Shown in pieces: positions 32,069 through 39,342 of a stretch of 40,589 nucleotides of DNA. The stretch comes from Hyphomicrobiales bacterium (GTDB lineage: Bacteria > Pseudomonadota > Alphaproteobacteria > Rhizobiales > Beijerinckiaceae): NCBI GenBank assembly GCA_947455725.1, contig CANGPL010000021.1, forward strand, positions 1 through 40,589, in the 5' to 3' direction. Within the stretch, counting starts at the first letter, position 1; each line of letters begins with the position of its first letter. Below the pieces are notes generated by a model that was not told the DNA's origin, searched no databases, and saw only the letters and a program-made list of their open reading frames with translations. The translations under genes were made by a program, and so were the position numbers.

Positions 32069-33241
32069 TCACCAATCGACAATGGTGCCATCTTCCAAGA
32101 CGGCATTGGTGGTATGATAAATTTCTGGCGCGAAAGGATGTGCCGCGCACGCCTTCTCATTAACTTCGATACCGAGACCTGGTGCTTCTGGCACTTCCCA
32201 GCACCCATCCACCATGCGGATCGGTCCTTGGACGACGTCAAAATACCATGGAACGGCGCCAACCATTTCTTCTTGTATTATATGATTGGGTGTTGAAACG
32301 GCAAAATGTAAAGCGGCAACACCAGCAATGGGCCCCAGAGGATTATGAGGTGCGACGCCGATTGAGCAAGCGTCGGCCATTGCTGCAATTTTCTTAGCTT
32401 CCAACAATCCGCCGCAATGGCAGATATCAGGCTGAGCAATATCGATCGCGCGCGATTGAAACAATTCATTGAATTCAATTCGATCAACTAATCTTTCCCC
32501 GGTTGCTAGCGGTACCTTTGTCTTTGCCGCTATTGCAATAAGCCCCGCAGTATCGCCCGGAGGTAGAACTTCCTCGACAAACATCGGCCGGCCTGGTTCG
32601 AGTGCTTCGATATAAGCCAATGCAGCGCCGACGCTGGCAGTGCGCCCATGAAAGTCGATCATGATCTCAACAGAAGGCCCCACGGCGTCTCTAAGCGCTT
32701 CCATCAGGCGGGCGACCTTGTCGATCTCGGCGAGCGGCGCATGAAAGTGTGTGTAGGGGATGAAAACCGCTTTAAACGCCTTATAGCCTTTATCCACGAC
32801 GTCGCGAGCACGTTGCACCAAGGGCTCTGCATCCATGGACTCATACACGGCTCGCATATCGCCAAGACCGAGATGGGTATAAACGGCCACCTTATCGCGT
32901 ACTTTGCCGCCTAAAAGTCGCCAGACCGGTACGTCTAAGGACTTGCCTAGAATATCCCAAAGCGCAATTTCGATCCCTGAAACGGCGCTCATTCCAATCA
33001 CGCCCAGACGCCAAAAGCTCTGCTTCTTCATGATCCGGACGAGTTGCTCAATATCGCGGGGGTCTTTTCCAATAAGAAGCGGTGCAAGGTCTTCAACTGC
33101 GCCAGCCACAGCGCGCGTCTTCCATTCGAGCGTCGCTTCACCCCAGCCATAAAGGCCGGGTTGGTCGGTCTCCACGCGCACAAAAACCCAATTGCGCATT
33201 TCGGCATTGACCACGCGCGTCGTGATGGACACGATCTTCAC
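32069..33241 (-). CDS. Mandelate racemase/enolase superfamily sugar-acid dehydratase, DgoD-related
   Basis: This 390-residue enzyme of the enolase superfamily removes water from a sugar acid to give a 2-keto-3-deoxy acid. Metal ligands and catalytic residues are visible in IDFHGR (Asp and His), FVEEVLPP (Glu), TGERL (Glu) and the late catalytic His in APHNPLGP, all as in galactonate dehydratase. An ATG at 33247 lies only one or two bases after GGAGGG. GTG at 33241 is better spaced and gives MKIVSITT, like the E. coli DgoD start, so it was chosen. It is about 390 residues and differs clearly from the neighbouring dgoD, so it may act on a stereoisomer. It is first in the leftward operon. Confidence 0.9.
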   Translation of the reverse strand: MKIVSITTRVVNAEMRNWVFVRVETDQPGLYGWGEATLEWKTRAVAGAVEDLAPLLIGKDPRDIEQLVRIMKKQSFWRLGVIGMSAVSGIEIALWDILGKSLDVPVWRLLGGKVRDKVAVYTHLGLGDMRAVYESMDAEPLVQRARDVVDKGYKAFKAVFIPYTHFHAPLAEIDKVARLMEALRDAVGPSVEIMIDFHGRTASVGAALAYIEALEPGRPMFVEEVLPPGDTAGLIAIAAKTKVPLATGERLVDRIEFNELFQSRAIDIAQPDICHCGGLLEAKKIAAMADACSIGVAPHNPLGPIAGVAALHFAVSTPNHIIQEEMVGAVPWYFDVVQGPIRMVDGCWEVPEAPGLGIEVNEKACAAHPFAPEIYHTTNAVLEDGTIVDW

Positions 33242-33293
33242 AGCCATTCCCTCCCGCCCTCCATTTTTGGAGGTTGCTCCAACCTTAAGTCGG

Positions 33294-33308
33294 AATTATC
33301 ATATAATT
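33294..33308. promoter_or_regulatory. Candidate GntR operator between divergent dehydratase genes
   Basis: AATTAT-CAT-ATAATT is a perfect 6-bp inverted repeat in the 144-base divergent region between the two DgoD-type genes. FadR-subfamily regulators bind short palindromes of this size. The GntR gene in the leftward operon is the likely binder. A rightward -35-like TTGGCA overlaps its right end at 33307-33312, without a good -10 at the proper distance. Confidence 0.45.
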
Positions 33309-33385
33309 GGCATTCTAAAAACCGATAATAAACTTTGTCAAGGCATGCACCGGTCGCCTGCCGATCTTTTTAGGGAGGGATAGCG

Positions 33386-34534
33386 ATGAAGATTACAGCG
33401 CTTAAAACCTATATCGTGGCTCCAAGGTGGCTTTTCCTAAAAGTCGAAACCGATGAGGGCATATCAGGCTGGGGTGAACCCGTCCTAGAAGGCCATGCCG
33501 AAACATTAGCAGCAAAAATTACCGAACTCTCCGATTTCGTCATCGGGTTGGATCCACGACGGATCGAAGATATCTGGCAGATGCTGTATCGCAACGGATG
33601 TTACCGAGGCGGGCCCGTTTTGATGAGCGCCATATCGGGCCTTGATACCGCGCTGTGGGACATCAAGGGGCGCGCTTTAGGGGTTCCCATTTACGAACTT
33701 CTCGGTGGTCCGGTTCGCGATACTGTGCGCAGCTATTGCTGGATTGGGGGGGACCGTCCAAGGGGCTTAATCGAAGGCGCAAAAGCATTGCGTGACAAAG
33801 GCTTTGATGCCGTCAAATTTAATATCTGCGAAGAACTACAAATGGTTGATACCTATGCAAAGGTTGATGGGATCATTCAAAGCTTATTCGAATTGCGCAA
33901 TGCTGTAGGGGCGACCATGGATCTCGCTTTTGATTTTCATGGTCGCGTGCATCTGCCGATTGCACGTGTCTTATTGAAAGAGCTTGAATCGCTTCGTCCG
34001 ATCTTTGTCGAAGATGCTGTCGTTTCCGCCATGGTTGAAAGCATGGCGGATTTGGCACGTTCAACATCGATCCCTTTATGTATCGGAGAGCGACTGCACT
34101 CGCGCTATGATTTTAAAAAAGTATTCGAACTGCGCGCCGCTCAAGTCATTAATCCCGATCCCGCGCATGTGGGCGGAATTTCAGAGACGATCCGAATTGG
34201 CCATTGGGCTGAGGCATATGATGTCGCCTTGGCACCGCACTGCCCGTTGGGGCCGATTGCTTTGGCTTCCTGCCTTCAAGTAAACGCTGTTTGCCATAAT
34301 GCTTTTATTCAAGAACAGAGCCTTGGGATTCATTATAATCAAGGCGGAGATCTCTTGGATTATACTTTGCCGGGACGCGGTTTCACATTGACGAATGGCC
34401 GCCTCACTATTCCTACGGGACCTGGGCTTGGTATCGAGGTGGATGAGGAAAAAGTGATTGAGGCATCCAAAATAGGCCATAAATGGCGCGCGCCGATATG
34501 GCGTCACCAAGATGGTTCAATTGCGGAATGGTGA
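33386..34534 (+). CDS. dgoD: D-galactonate dehydratase
   Basis: This 382-residue enolase-superfamily dehydratase converts D-galactonate to 2-keto-3-deoxy-galactonate. Agreement with E. coli DgoD is close along the chain: PPRWMFLK-like APRWLFLKVETDEG at the start, YRGGPVLMSAISGLDTALWDIKG, SYCWIGGDRP, DFHGRV with metal and acid residues, IFVEDAV, IGERLHSRYDFK, the catalytic His in APHCPLGPIALASC, QEQSLGIHYNQG, and WRHQDGSIAEW at the end. AGGGAGGGA lies five bases before the ATG. It is first of a two-gene rightward operon with the SMP-30 lactonase. One difference from E. coli is ED in place of EE at the third ligand segment (FVEDAV). Confidence 0.92.
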   Translation: MKITALKTYIVAPRWLFLKVETDEGISGWGEPVLEGHAETLAAKITELSDFVIGLDPRRIEDIWQMLYRNGCYRGGPVLMSAISGLDTALWDIKGRALGVPIYELLGGPVRDTVRSYCWIGGDRPRGLIEGAKALRDKGFDAVKFNICEELQMVDTYAKVDGIIQSLFELRNAVGATMDLAFDFHGRVHLPIARVLLKELESLRPIFVEDAVVSAMVESMADLARSTSIPLCIGERLHSRYDFKKVFELRAAQVINPDPAHVGGISETIRIGHWAEAYDVALAPHCPLGPIALASCLQVNAVCHNAFIQEQSLGIHYNQGGDLLDYTLPGRGFTLTNGRLTIPTGPGLGIEVDEEKVIEASKIGHKWRAPIWRHQDGSIAEW

Positions 34535-34583
34535 GCAAACCATCGGAATTAGGGTTCAATCAAATGAGTAGAAGGGCAGAACG

Positions 34584-35465
34584 ATGAAGGCCGAATTAGC
34601 GATGCAAGCCGCCAATGAACTCGGTGAGGGTATTGTCTGGTCCCAGTTCTATTCCGAAGTTTTTTGGACTGATATTATAGGCAAAACATTTTGGCGTTTT
34701 GATCCAGCAACCCAACTTGGACGCCCGTATAAACTCGATGAACGGCTCGCTAATTTTGCAATGCTACCCGATAATACCATGATCGCAGGGTTCGCTTCGG
34801 GATTAGCCCACTACAACCTTCAAACAAGCGAACGCACACCGATCGCTATGATTGAAGCCGATTTACCGACGACGCGCCTAAATGATGCAAAATTGGATCG
34901 TCAGGGTCGCCTTGTTTTTGGGACTATGGATGAGAGCGCCGGCGGACCAGAACCAATCGGACAGGTATGGAGCTATGACGGTCAAGCGGTGCCACGGGTT
35001 TTATTTGGAGGGGTTCGCATAAGCAATAGCATTGCATTCTCGCCCGATGGCCGTTTGATGTATTTTGCCGACACACCAAACCGGCGGATTGATGTATTCG
35101 ATTATGATCCAATAACGGGTACGCCTTTTAACCGACGCGTCTTCGCAGATTGCAATGAAGCAGCGGGCTATCCCGATGGTTCCACCATTGATTCGGAAGG
35201 CTGCCTGTGGAATGCTGAATGGGGTGGATCGCGTGTTGTCCGTTATACGCCTGAGGGAGAAGTAGATCAGATTATTGATGTACCGGCACCCTTTGTTACA
35301 TGCTGCTCCTTCGGTGGCCGCGATCTGAAAACTCTATATATCACAACGGCAAGGGTCGGAATGGGCCAATCAGATTTGCAAGCTGCCCCCTTGTCGGGAT
35401 CGCTTTTTGCCGTCGAGCTAGATGTGGCTGGATTAATTGATACTCAATTCAATTTTGTTATTTGA
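34584..35465 (+). CDS. SMP-30/gluconolactonase-family sugar lactonase
   Basis: This 293-residue beta-propeller enzyme probably hydrolyses a sugar-acid lactone. Metal-ligand segments are LGEGIVW (Glu15), RISNSIAFSPDG (Asn about 147) and YPDGSTIDSEG (Asp about 198). NAEWGGSRVVRYTPEG and YITTARVGM follow as in other family members. AAGGG lies seven bases before the ATG. It follows dgoD after 49 bases and would supply its substrate from the lactone made by the SDR enzyme. The precise lactone (galactono, fucono or arabinono) cannot be told. It is the last catabolic gene before the tRNA fragment that marks the integrated element. Confidence 0.92.
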   Translation: MKAELAMQAANELGEGIVWSQFYSEVFWTDIIGKTFWRFDPATQLGRPYKLDERLANFAMLPDNTMIAGFASGLAHYNLQTSERTPIAMIEADLPTTRLNDAKLDRQGRLVFGTMDESAGGPEPIGQVWSYDGQAVPRVLFGGVRISNSIAFSPDGRLMYFADTPNRRIDVFDYDPITGTPFNRRVFADCNEAAGYPDGSTIDSEGCLWNAEWGGSRVVRYTPEGEVDQIIDVPAPFVTCCSFGGRDLKTLYITTARVGMGQSDLQAAPLSGSLFAVELDVAGLIDTQFNFVI

Positions 35466-35501
35466 GTTTTACCATATGTCGTTATGCAGCTTTAATTTTA
35501 C

Positions 35502-35551
35502 TGGTGCTGCCGGAGAGGATTGAACTCTCGACCTCTCCCTTACCAAGGGAG
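35502..35551 (-). tRNA. 3' fragment of tRNA-Thr(GGT), element attachment-site copy
   Basis: Read on the minus strand, the 50 bases run from the anticodon stem to the encoded CCA: stem CTCCC, loop TTGGTAA with anticodon GGT, stem GGGAG, variable loop, T arm (GAGAG-TTCAATC-CTCTC), acceptor strand GGCAGCA and CCA. Upstream of the anticodon stem the sequence only briefly resembles a D stem (GAGA for GAGC) and then diverges, so the 5' half is missing and this is not a working tRNA. A tRNA 3' half beside recombinase genes is the classic trace of site-specific integration. Its polarity (CCA end toward the catabolic genes) places the inserted DNA on its right, and predicts the intact tRNA-Thr beyond the window end. 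Confidence 0.85.
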
Positions 35552-35704
35552 TTCTCAATAAATACCGCAGGTCTACCCCCGAATAAATAACCCACCCTGG
35601 AGCATGACATCTGGGTCGATTAAAGAGTTTGGCTTTGGCGCCCCTCACACAAATTAGTTTTTTTTGCTGTTGTATTTATGGTTTATATGTGTCATTAATA
35701 AGAA

Positions 35705-36364
35705 ATGGCTCATGATCTCGCACACCTTCAAACCCGCATGGCGACCCTCCGGCTTAACCACGGCCAGGTGGCTCAGGTCATGGACGATACAGGACTTGCA
35801 TCGGGCATGGTGCCGTCGGCTCGGCATGCCATGATCCGGAAATTGAGACGAAGTGACGTGCCTTTCGGCAAGGGCGAAATTGTCAAAGAAAGCGCCCGGG
35901 ACGAGGTCATTTACGAATTTGTCCATCTGGCCGAGCTCGGTTTGGCCATGAAACTACTTAGCGACGGGATCCGCTTCGGTCACGTTATAGAACTCGTTAG
36001 CAGACATCGGTCCGTGCTCCGGCCTTTTTATAAAGAAGCGCTCCTTGAGGCCGAAAGCGGACGGGGAACGTCAATCCCGCTGACAATGCTTGATCCAACG
36101 GGAACTAATCCGAAGAGCGGCGAGCCTGACTACCCTCAGGCGGCGGGTCTATATCTGGATTTTAGAGCCACGCAACAAAATGGGGTTCTCTTGTTGTCGG
36201 AGCCCAAATTGCTTGATCCCAAAGCTGCTATTTTGCATCTCACTGGCCTTCAAGATGGGCTTTACCCTCTGCCGCTCGTTTCACTTAGCCAAATTTGTAC
36301 CCGTATCGAGAAAGTCGCATCCGCGACGCTACCAGTTAAACGCGGCCCCAAACCCCGTAACTGA
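35705..36364 (+). CDS. Hypothetical protein of the integrated element
   Basis: I do not recognise this 219-residue protein. It has no signal peptide or membrane span. The middle (about residues 70-115, VHLAELGLAMKLLSDGIRFGHVIELVSRHR) looks helical and faintly like a MerR- or AlpA-type helix-turn-helix followed by a dimerisation helix, which is only an impression. The C-terminus is basic (LPVKRGPKPRN). The second half (about 130-190) is rich in short strands. The ribosome site is weak. It lies between the tRNA fragment and the recombinases and is followed 15 bases later by a small gene, so a regulatory or excision-helper role is possible. Confidence 0.6.
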   Translation: MAHDLAHLQTRMATLRLNHGQVAQVMDDTGLASGMVPSARHAMIRKLRRSDVPFGKGEIVKESARDEVIYEFVHLAELGLAMKLLSDGIRFGHVIELVSRHRSVLRPFYKEALLEAESGRGTSIPLTMLDPTGTNPKSGEPDYPQAAGLYLDFRATQQNGVLLLSEPKLLDPKAAILHLTGLQDGLYPLPLVSLSQICTRIEKVASATLPVKRGPKPRN

Positions 36365-36379
36365 TTAAGGAAACTCCCC

Positions 36380-36625
36380 ATGCACGAGGCGTCACGAATA
36401 ATTTATGATACAAATATAACGAATTTAGATAAGCAAAATGTTCAAAGGTCTCAAAATCAAAGCGCGCAGCCGCACCCTGCGCTGATCGAACTCGCCCGCA
36501 CACTAGGCCGGCAGGCGGGCCGGTTTTTCGCCGAAAACCGGTTTCGTGCACTCGGCGCGATCGAGCTTCATCGCCTCCAAATGGAAGCCAAAGCGAGGCG
36601 GGAACTGAATGGAGGAGCTGTCTAA
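36380..36625 (+). CDS. Small hypothetical protein of the integrated element
   Basis: This 81-residue protein has a polar N-terminus and a helical C-terminal half (PALIELARTLGRQAGRFFAENR followed by EARRELNGG-like residues). Short proteins with such an A-x-x-LGRQ-A helix are common beside recombinases in Hyphomicrobiales elements, but I know no function. AAGGAA lies seven bases before the ATG, and the gene starts 15 bases after the preceding ORF, so the two are probably one operon. Confidence 0.6.
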   Translation: MHEASRIIYDTNITNLDKQNVQRSQNQSAQPHPALIELARTLGRQAGRFFAENRFRALGAIELHRLQMEAKARRELNGGAV

Positions 36626-36776
36626 ATGTTGAAATCAGCCTCACCCAACCACAATTGGAAATCCTCAATTAAAACAATGCACTATCGAGTATGAAGATTT
36701 ATCGGTAATGAAGTTAACTTGCTACTTTAATACCGATGATCTATTCTCTTTTAACGTTCACAACCCCGAGTAGTCG

Positions 36777-38198
36777 ATGATGAAGACCTCATACGAGACA
36801 AATTTCAGGCAATTAGACAAAAATTCCGGCAAAAAGGGCCAGAAATCAGCCTATTGGTCGCTATTGATCAACGGAATCGTCGATACGTACGATAAATCGC
36901 ACATCAATCAATTCGGACGATACTGTTCAGAGGCCGACCTCGAGCCTTGGGAAGTCACGAATGGCATTCTCGACGCCTATGAAGGTAACGGGATCACATC
37001 GGGCAAAACACCTTCCCGAGCCAAACAGGCTCGGCGTGATTTAACAAAGGTGTGGAACAGCCTCGTATCAACCCAACCGGGTTGGCCCCAAATAAAATTG
37101 GACCTCATTGACAGCCGGCCAACACGTTCGCTCACCCTATCCGATCTACCGAATTCATTTGAAAATGACCTTTCAAGATTCCTCATTCGGTCTGGACCAA
37201 AAAAACTGTTCGAGAAGTCTAATTTCAAACCTCTCAGCCCCGCATCCCAACACGATCGCCACAAGAAGATCCTTTTGATGGTAACTATTCTCGTCCAGTC
37301 AGGAACAGCACCTGATACAATACGATCTTTAGTAGACCTCGTTAGCCCTCACGCACGAGAGGTCATATTAGGCACGCTTTGGGATCGTTCGGGAGAAAAG
37401 CCAAATGCCCACTTTTATAATTTGGCGCGCCTAATGAGCCAAATTGCTAAACATCATGTGAAGGTATCGGCTGACGAGTTGGAAAAATTCAAGGCCGCTG
37501 AAGCCAATTTGCGACCTGAGCACTCAGGTATGACAACCAAAAATGAAAAGCGTCTCAGACTACTCACAAACCCGGATAACATTAGAAAAATTATCCGCCT
37601 ACCCTTCGATACCATATTGGCTATGGATCATTCAAAGCCGACTGTACTAAAAGCTGTCGAGGTTCAATCGGCCATTGCTGTTGTCACACTTCTCATCGCG
37701 CCTATTAGAGAGAAAAATCTTGCCGCTCTCGATATTGATATAAACCTCCATCAAGTACGCGATGAAGAGTGGTTCCTTGTAATTCCGGGAAAAGATGTCA
37801 AAAACAAGCAAGACCTAAGTTTTCCGATCCCCAAAAATATCGTCGATCTATTTAAAACTTACATCAATATCTACCTGCCGCTACTTAAAAAGAGTCCAAC
37901 AAGGAAACTTTTTATTTCACTCAATGGTCGTGAAAAGAAAGCGAATGAAATTGGGTCCCAACTTCCAAAATTTATTAAAAAGTATACCGGCTTAATAATG
38001 AACGTACATTTATTTCGACATTTCGCGGCCTATCTTTATCTTAAATCTAACCCAGGCCAATACGAAACTGTTCGGCAGCTTTTAGGGCATACCGACATCA
38101 AAACGACCTATCGATTTTACACAAAACTGGAGCAAGAGGACGCATTTCGTCATTACGACAATATCCTGGATAATTTTCGAAAGGGAGATGTTAAATGA
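36777..38198 (+). CDS. Tyrosine recombinase/integrase (first of pair)
   Basis: This 473-residue recombinase has a catalytic domain in the C-terminal 200 residues. The catalytic set is visible: Arg in APIREKNLAAL, Lys in the beta-hairpin KDVKNKQDLSFPI, HLFRH as the His-x-x-Arg motif, LLGHTDIKTT with the second His, and the nucleophile Tyr in YRFYTKL. The N-terminal 250 residues hold a core-binding-like helical domain (NQFGRYCSEADL and on) and a long extra section. Tandem ATGs begin the gene, with a weak ribosome site. Its stop overlaps the next recombinase by four bases, so the two are translated together and may work as a heteromer, as in Tn554-like systems. Confidence 0.9.
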   Translation: MMKTSYETNFRQLDKNSGKKGQKSAYWSLLINGIVDTYDKSHINQFGRYCSEADLEPWEVTNGILDAYEGNGITSGKTPSRAKQARRDLTKVWNSLVSTQPGWPQIKLDLIDSRPTRSLTLSDLPNSFENDLSRFLIRSGPKKLFEKSNFKPLSPASQHDRHKKILLMVTILVQSGTAPDTIRSLVDLVSPHAREVILGTLWDRSGEKPNAHFYNLARLMSQIAKHHVKVSADELEKFKAAEANLRPEHSGMTTKNEKRLRLLTNPDNIRKIIRLPFDTILAMDHSKPTVLKAVEVQSAIAVVTLLIAPIREKNLAALDIDINLHQVRDEEWFLVIPGKDVKNKQDLSFPIPKNIVDLFKTYINIYLPLLKKSPTRKLFISLNGREKKANEIGSQLPKFIKKYTGLIMNVHLFRHFAAYLYLKSNPGQYETVRQLLGHTDIKTTYRFYTKLEQEDAFRHYDNILDNFRKGDVK

Positions 38199-39328
38199 TT
38201 AAAACTCCCGAGCTTGTCTTCCATTGCTTAAAGCTTCACGATTGGCCGGTTCATCATCAAAATCCGTGGAATAAATCTTTTAATAAGCGCGGCTTATTTT
38301 CTAAGCCTGGACCGGCAACTAAATGGCGTGAGAAGACAGTCCAAAAAAATAAAAAAGGATACGGTATTTGGCTAAATTGGATAATTTCGCGATCTGGAGT
38401 TTCTAAAGACGCGATCAATGCGAGCAAGCCGGATGATCTCGTAACACAGGAAAATGTCACAAATTATATTCTTGATCTACTGAACTCTCGGGCAAGTCTT
38501 ACAGTCGTAAATCGCATTCAGGAATTATATGACTGTGTTCGGGTTATGATGCCAGAAATGCCCAAAAGTCATTGGGAATGGTTAAAAAACGCTTGGATGA
38601 ACCTTCGTAACGATGCCTATCCTGTTCGTAATAAGCTCCTTCGATTAAAAGAAGCAGATCAACTTGAGGCATTGGGCTTCAAGCTCATGCAACAAGCTGA
38701 AACAGCGCAAATCAGAGATTATCATCAGAAATCAGGACTTACGGAAATTCAACGTGCCCTGATGTATCGCGACGGTCTGATGATAGCGCTTCTGATCCGC
38801 AGACCCTTTCGCATTGAAAATTTTTATTCACTTTCAATTGGTATTAATTTCCTGATCGATGATACGGGATCTTCATTCGTATTTCAGGCGGATCAAATGA
38901 AGGGGAAACGTGCCATGTCCGTTCCCTTTCCATCGAATCTGAATGCCTACCTCAAGCGTTACTTGGATATTTTTCGTCCAATACTTCTCAAGAATTCTCC
39001 AACATCTAAGAAAATTTCCAATAACGCCTTATGGATATCTCGTTATGGAACAGACCTAACCCAAGGTCCGTTGCGGGTTGCTATCTACAAGCGCACCCAG
39101 ATGGAATTTGACGTCAGAATTCCACCTCATTGGTTTCGCGATTCTGCTGTAACAACCATGATCCACGATACCCCAGAATCGGCTAAAATCACGGGGTTGA
39201 TCTTAGGACACGTAACACCGGATGTTTCTCAAAAGCATTATAATCAGGCCAAGATGATCTATGCATCACGCCGTCACTATCAAACTATCCACCAACTAAT
39301 CACTGATTTATACGCAGAAAATTCGTGA
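38195..39328 (+). CDS. Tyrosine recombinase/integrase (second of pair)
   Basis: This 377-residue recombinase differs from its partner but keeps the catalytic residues: Arg in RRPFRIENF, Lys in DQMKGKRAMSVPF, HWFRDSAVT as His-x-x-Arg, LILGHVTPD with the second His, and the nucleophile Tyr in QKHYNQA. An N-terminal DNA-binding region with WREKTVQKNKKGYGIWLNWI is present. The ATG has AAGGGAG seven bases upstream and overlaps the preceding stop as ATGA. The stop is followed 14 bases later by the serine recombinase gene. It is shorter than the first recombinase by about 100 residues at the N-terminus. Confidence 0.9.
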   Translation: MIKTPELVFHCLKLHDWPVHHQNPWNKSFNKRGLFSKPGPATKWREKTVQKNKKGYGIWLNWIISRSGVSKDAINASKPDDLVTQENVTNYILDLLNSRASLTVVNRIQELYDCVRVMMPEMPKSHWEWLKNAWMNLRNDAYPVRNKLLRLKEADQLEALGFKLMQQAETAQIRDYHQKSGLTEIQRALMYRDGLMIALLIRRPFRIENFYSLSIGINFLIDDTGSSFVFQADQMKGKRAMSVPFPSNLNAYLKRYLDIFRPILLKNSPTSKKISNNALWISRYGTDLTQGPLRVAIYKRTQMEFDVRIPPHWFRDSAVTTMIHDTPESAKITGLILGHVTPDVSQKHYNQAKMIYASRRHYQTIHQLITDLYAENS

Positions 39329-39342
39329 GCTAGGAGCACATT

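Noticed and set aside
35502-35580. Complete tRNA-Thr gene
   Set aside because: The D arm and 5' acceptor strand are absent. Only the 3' half from the anticodon stem on is present.
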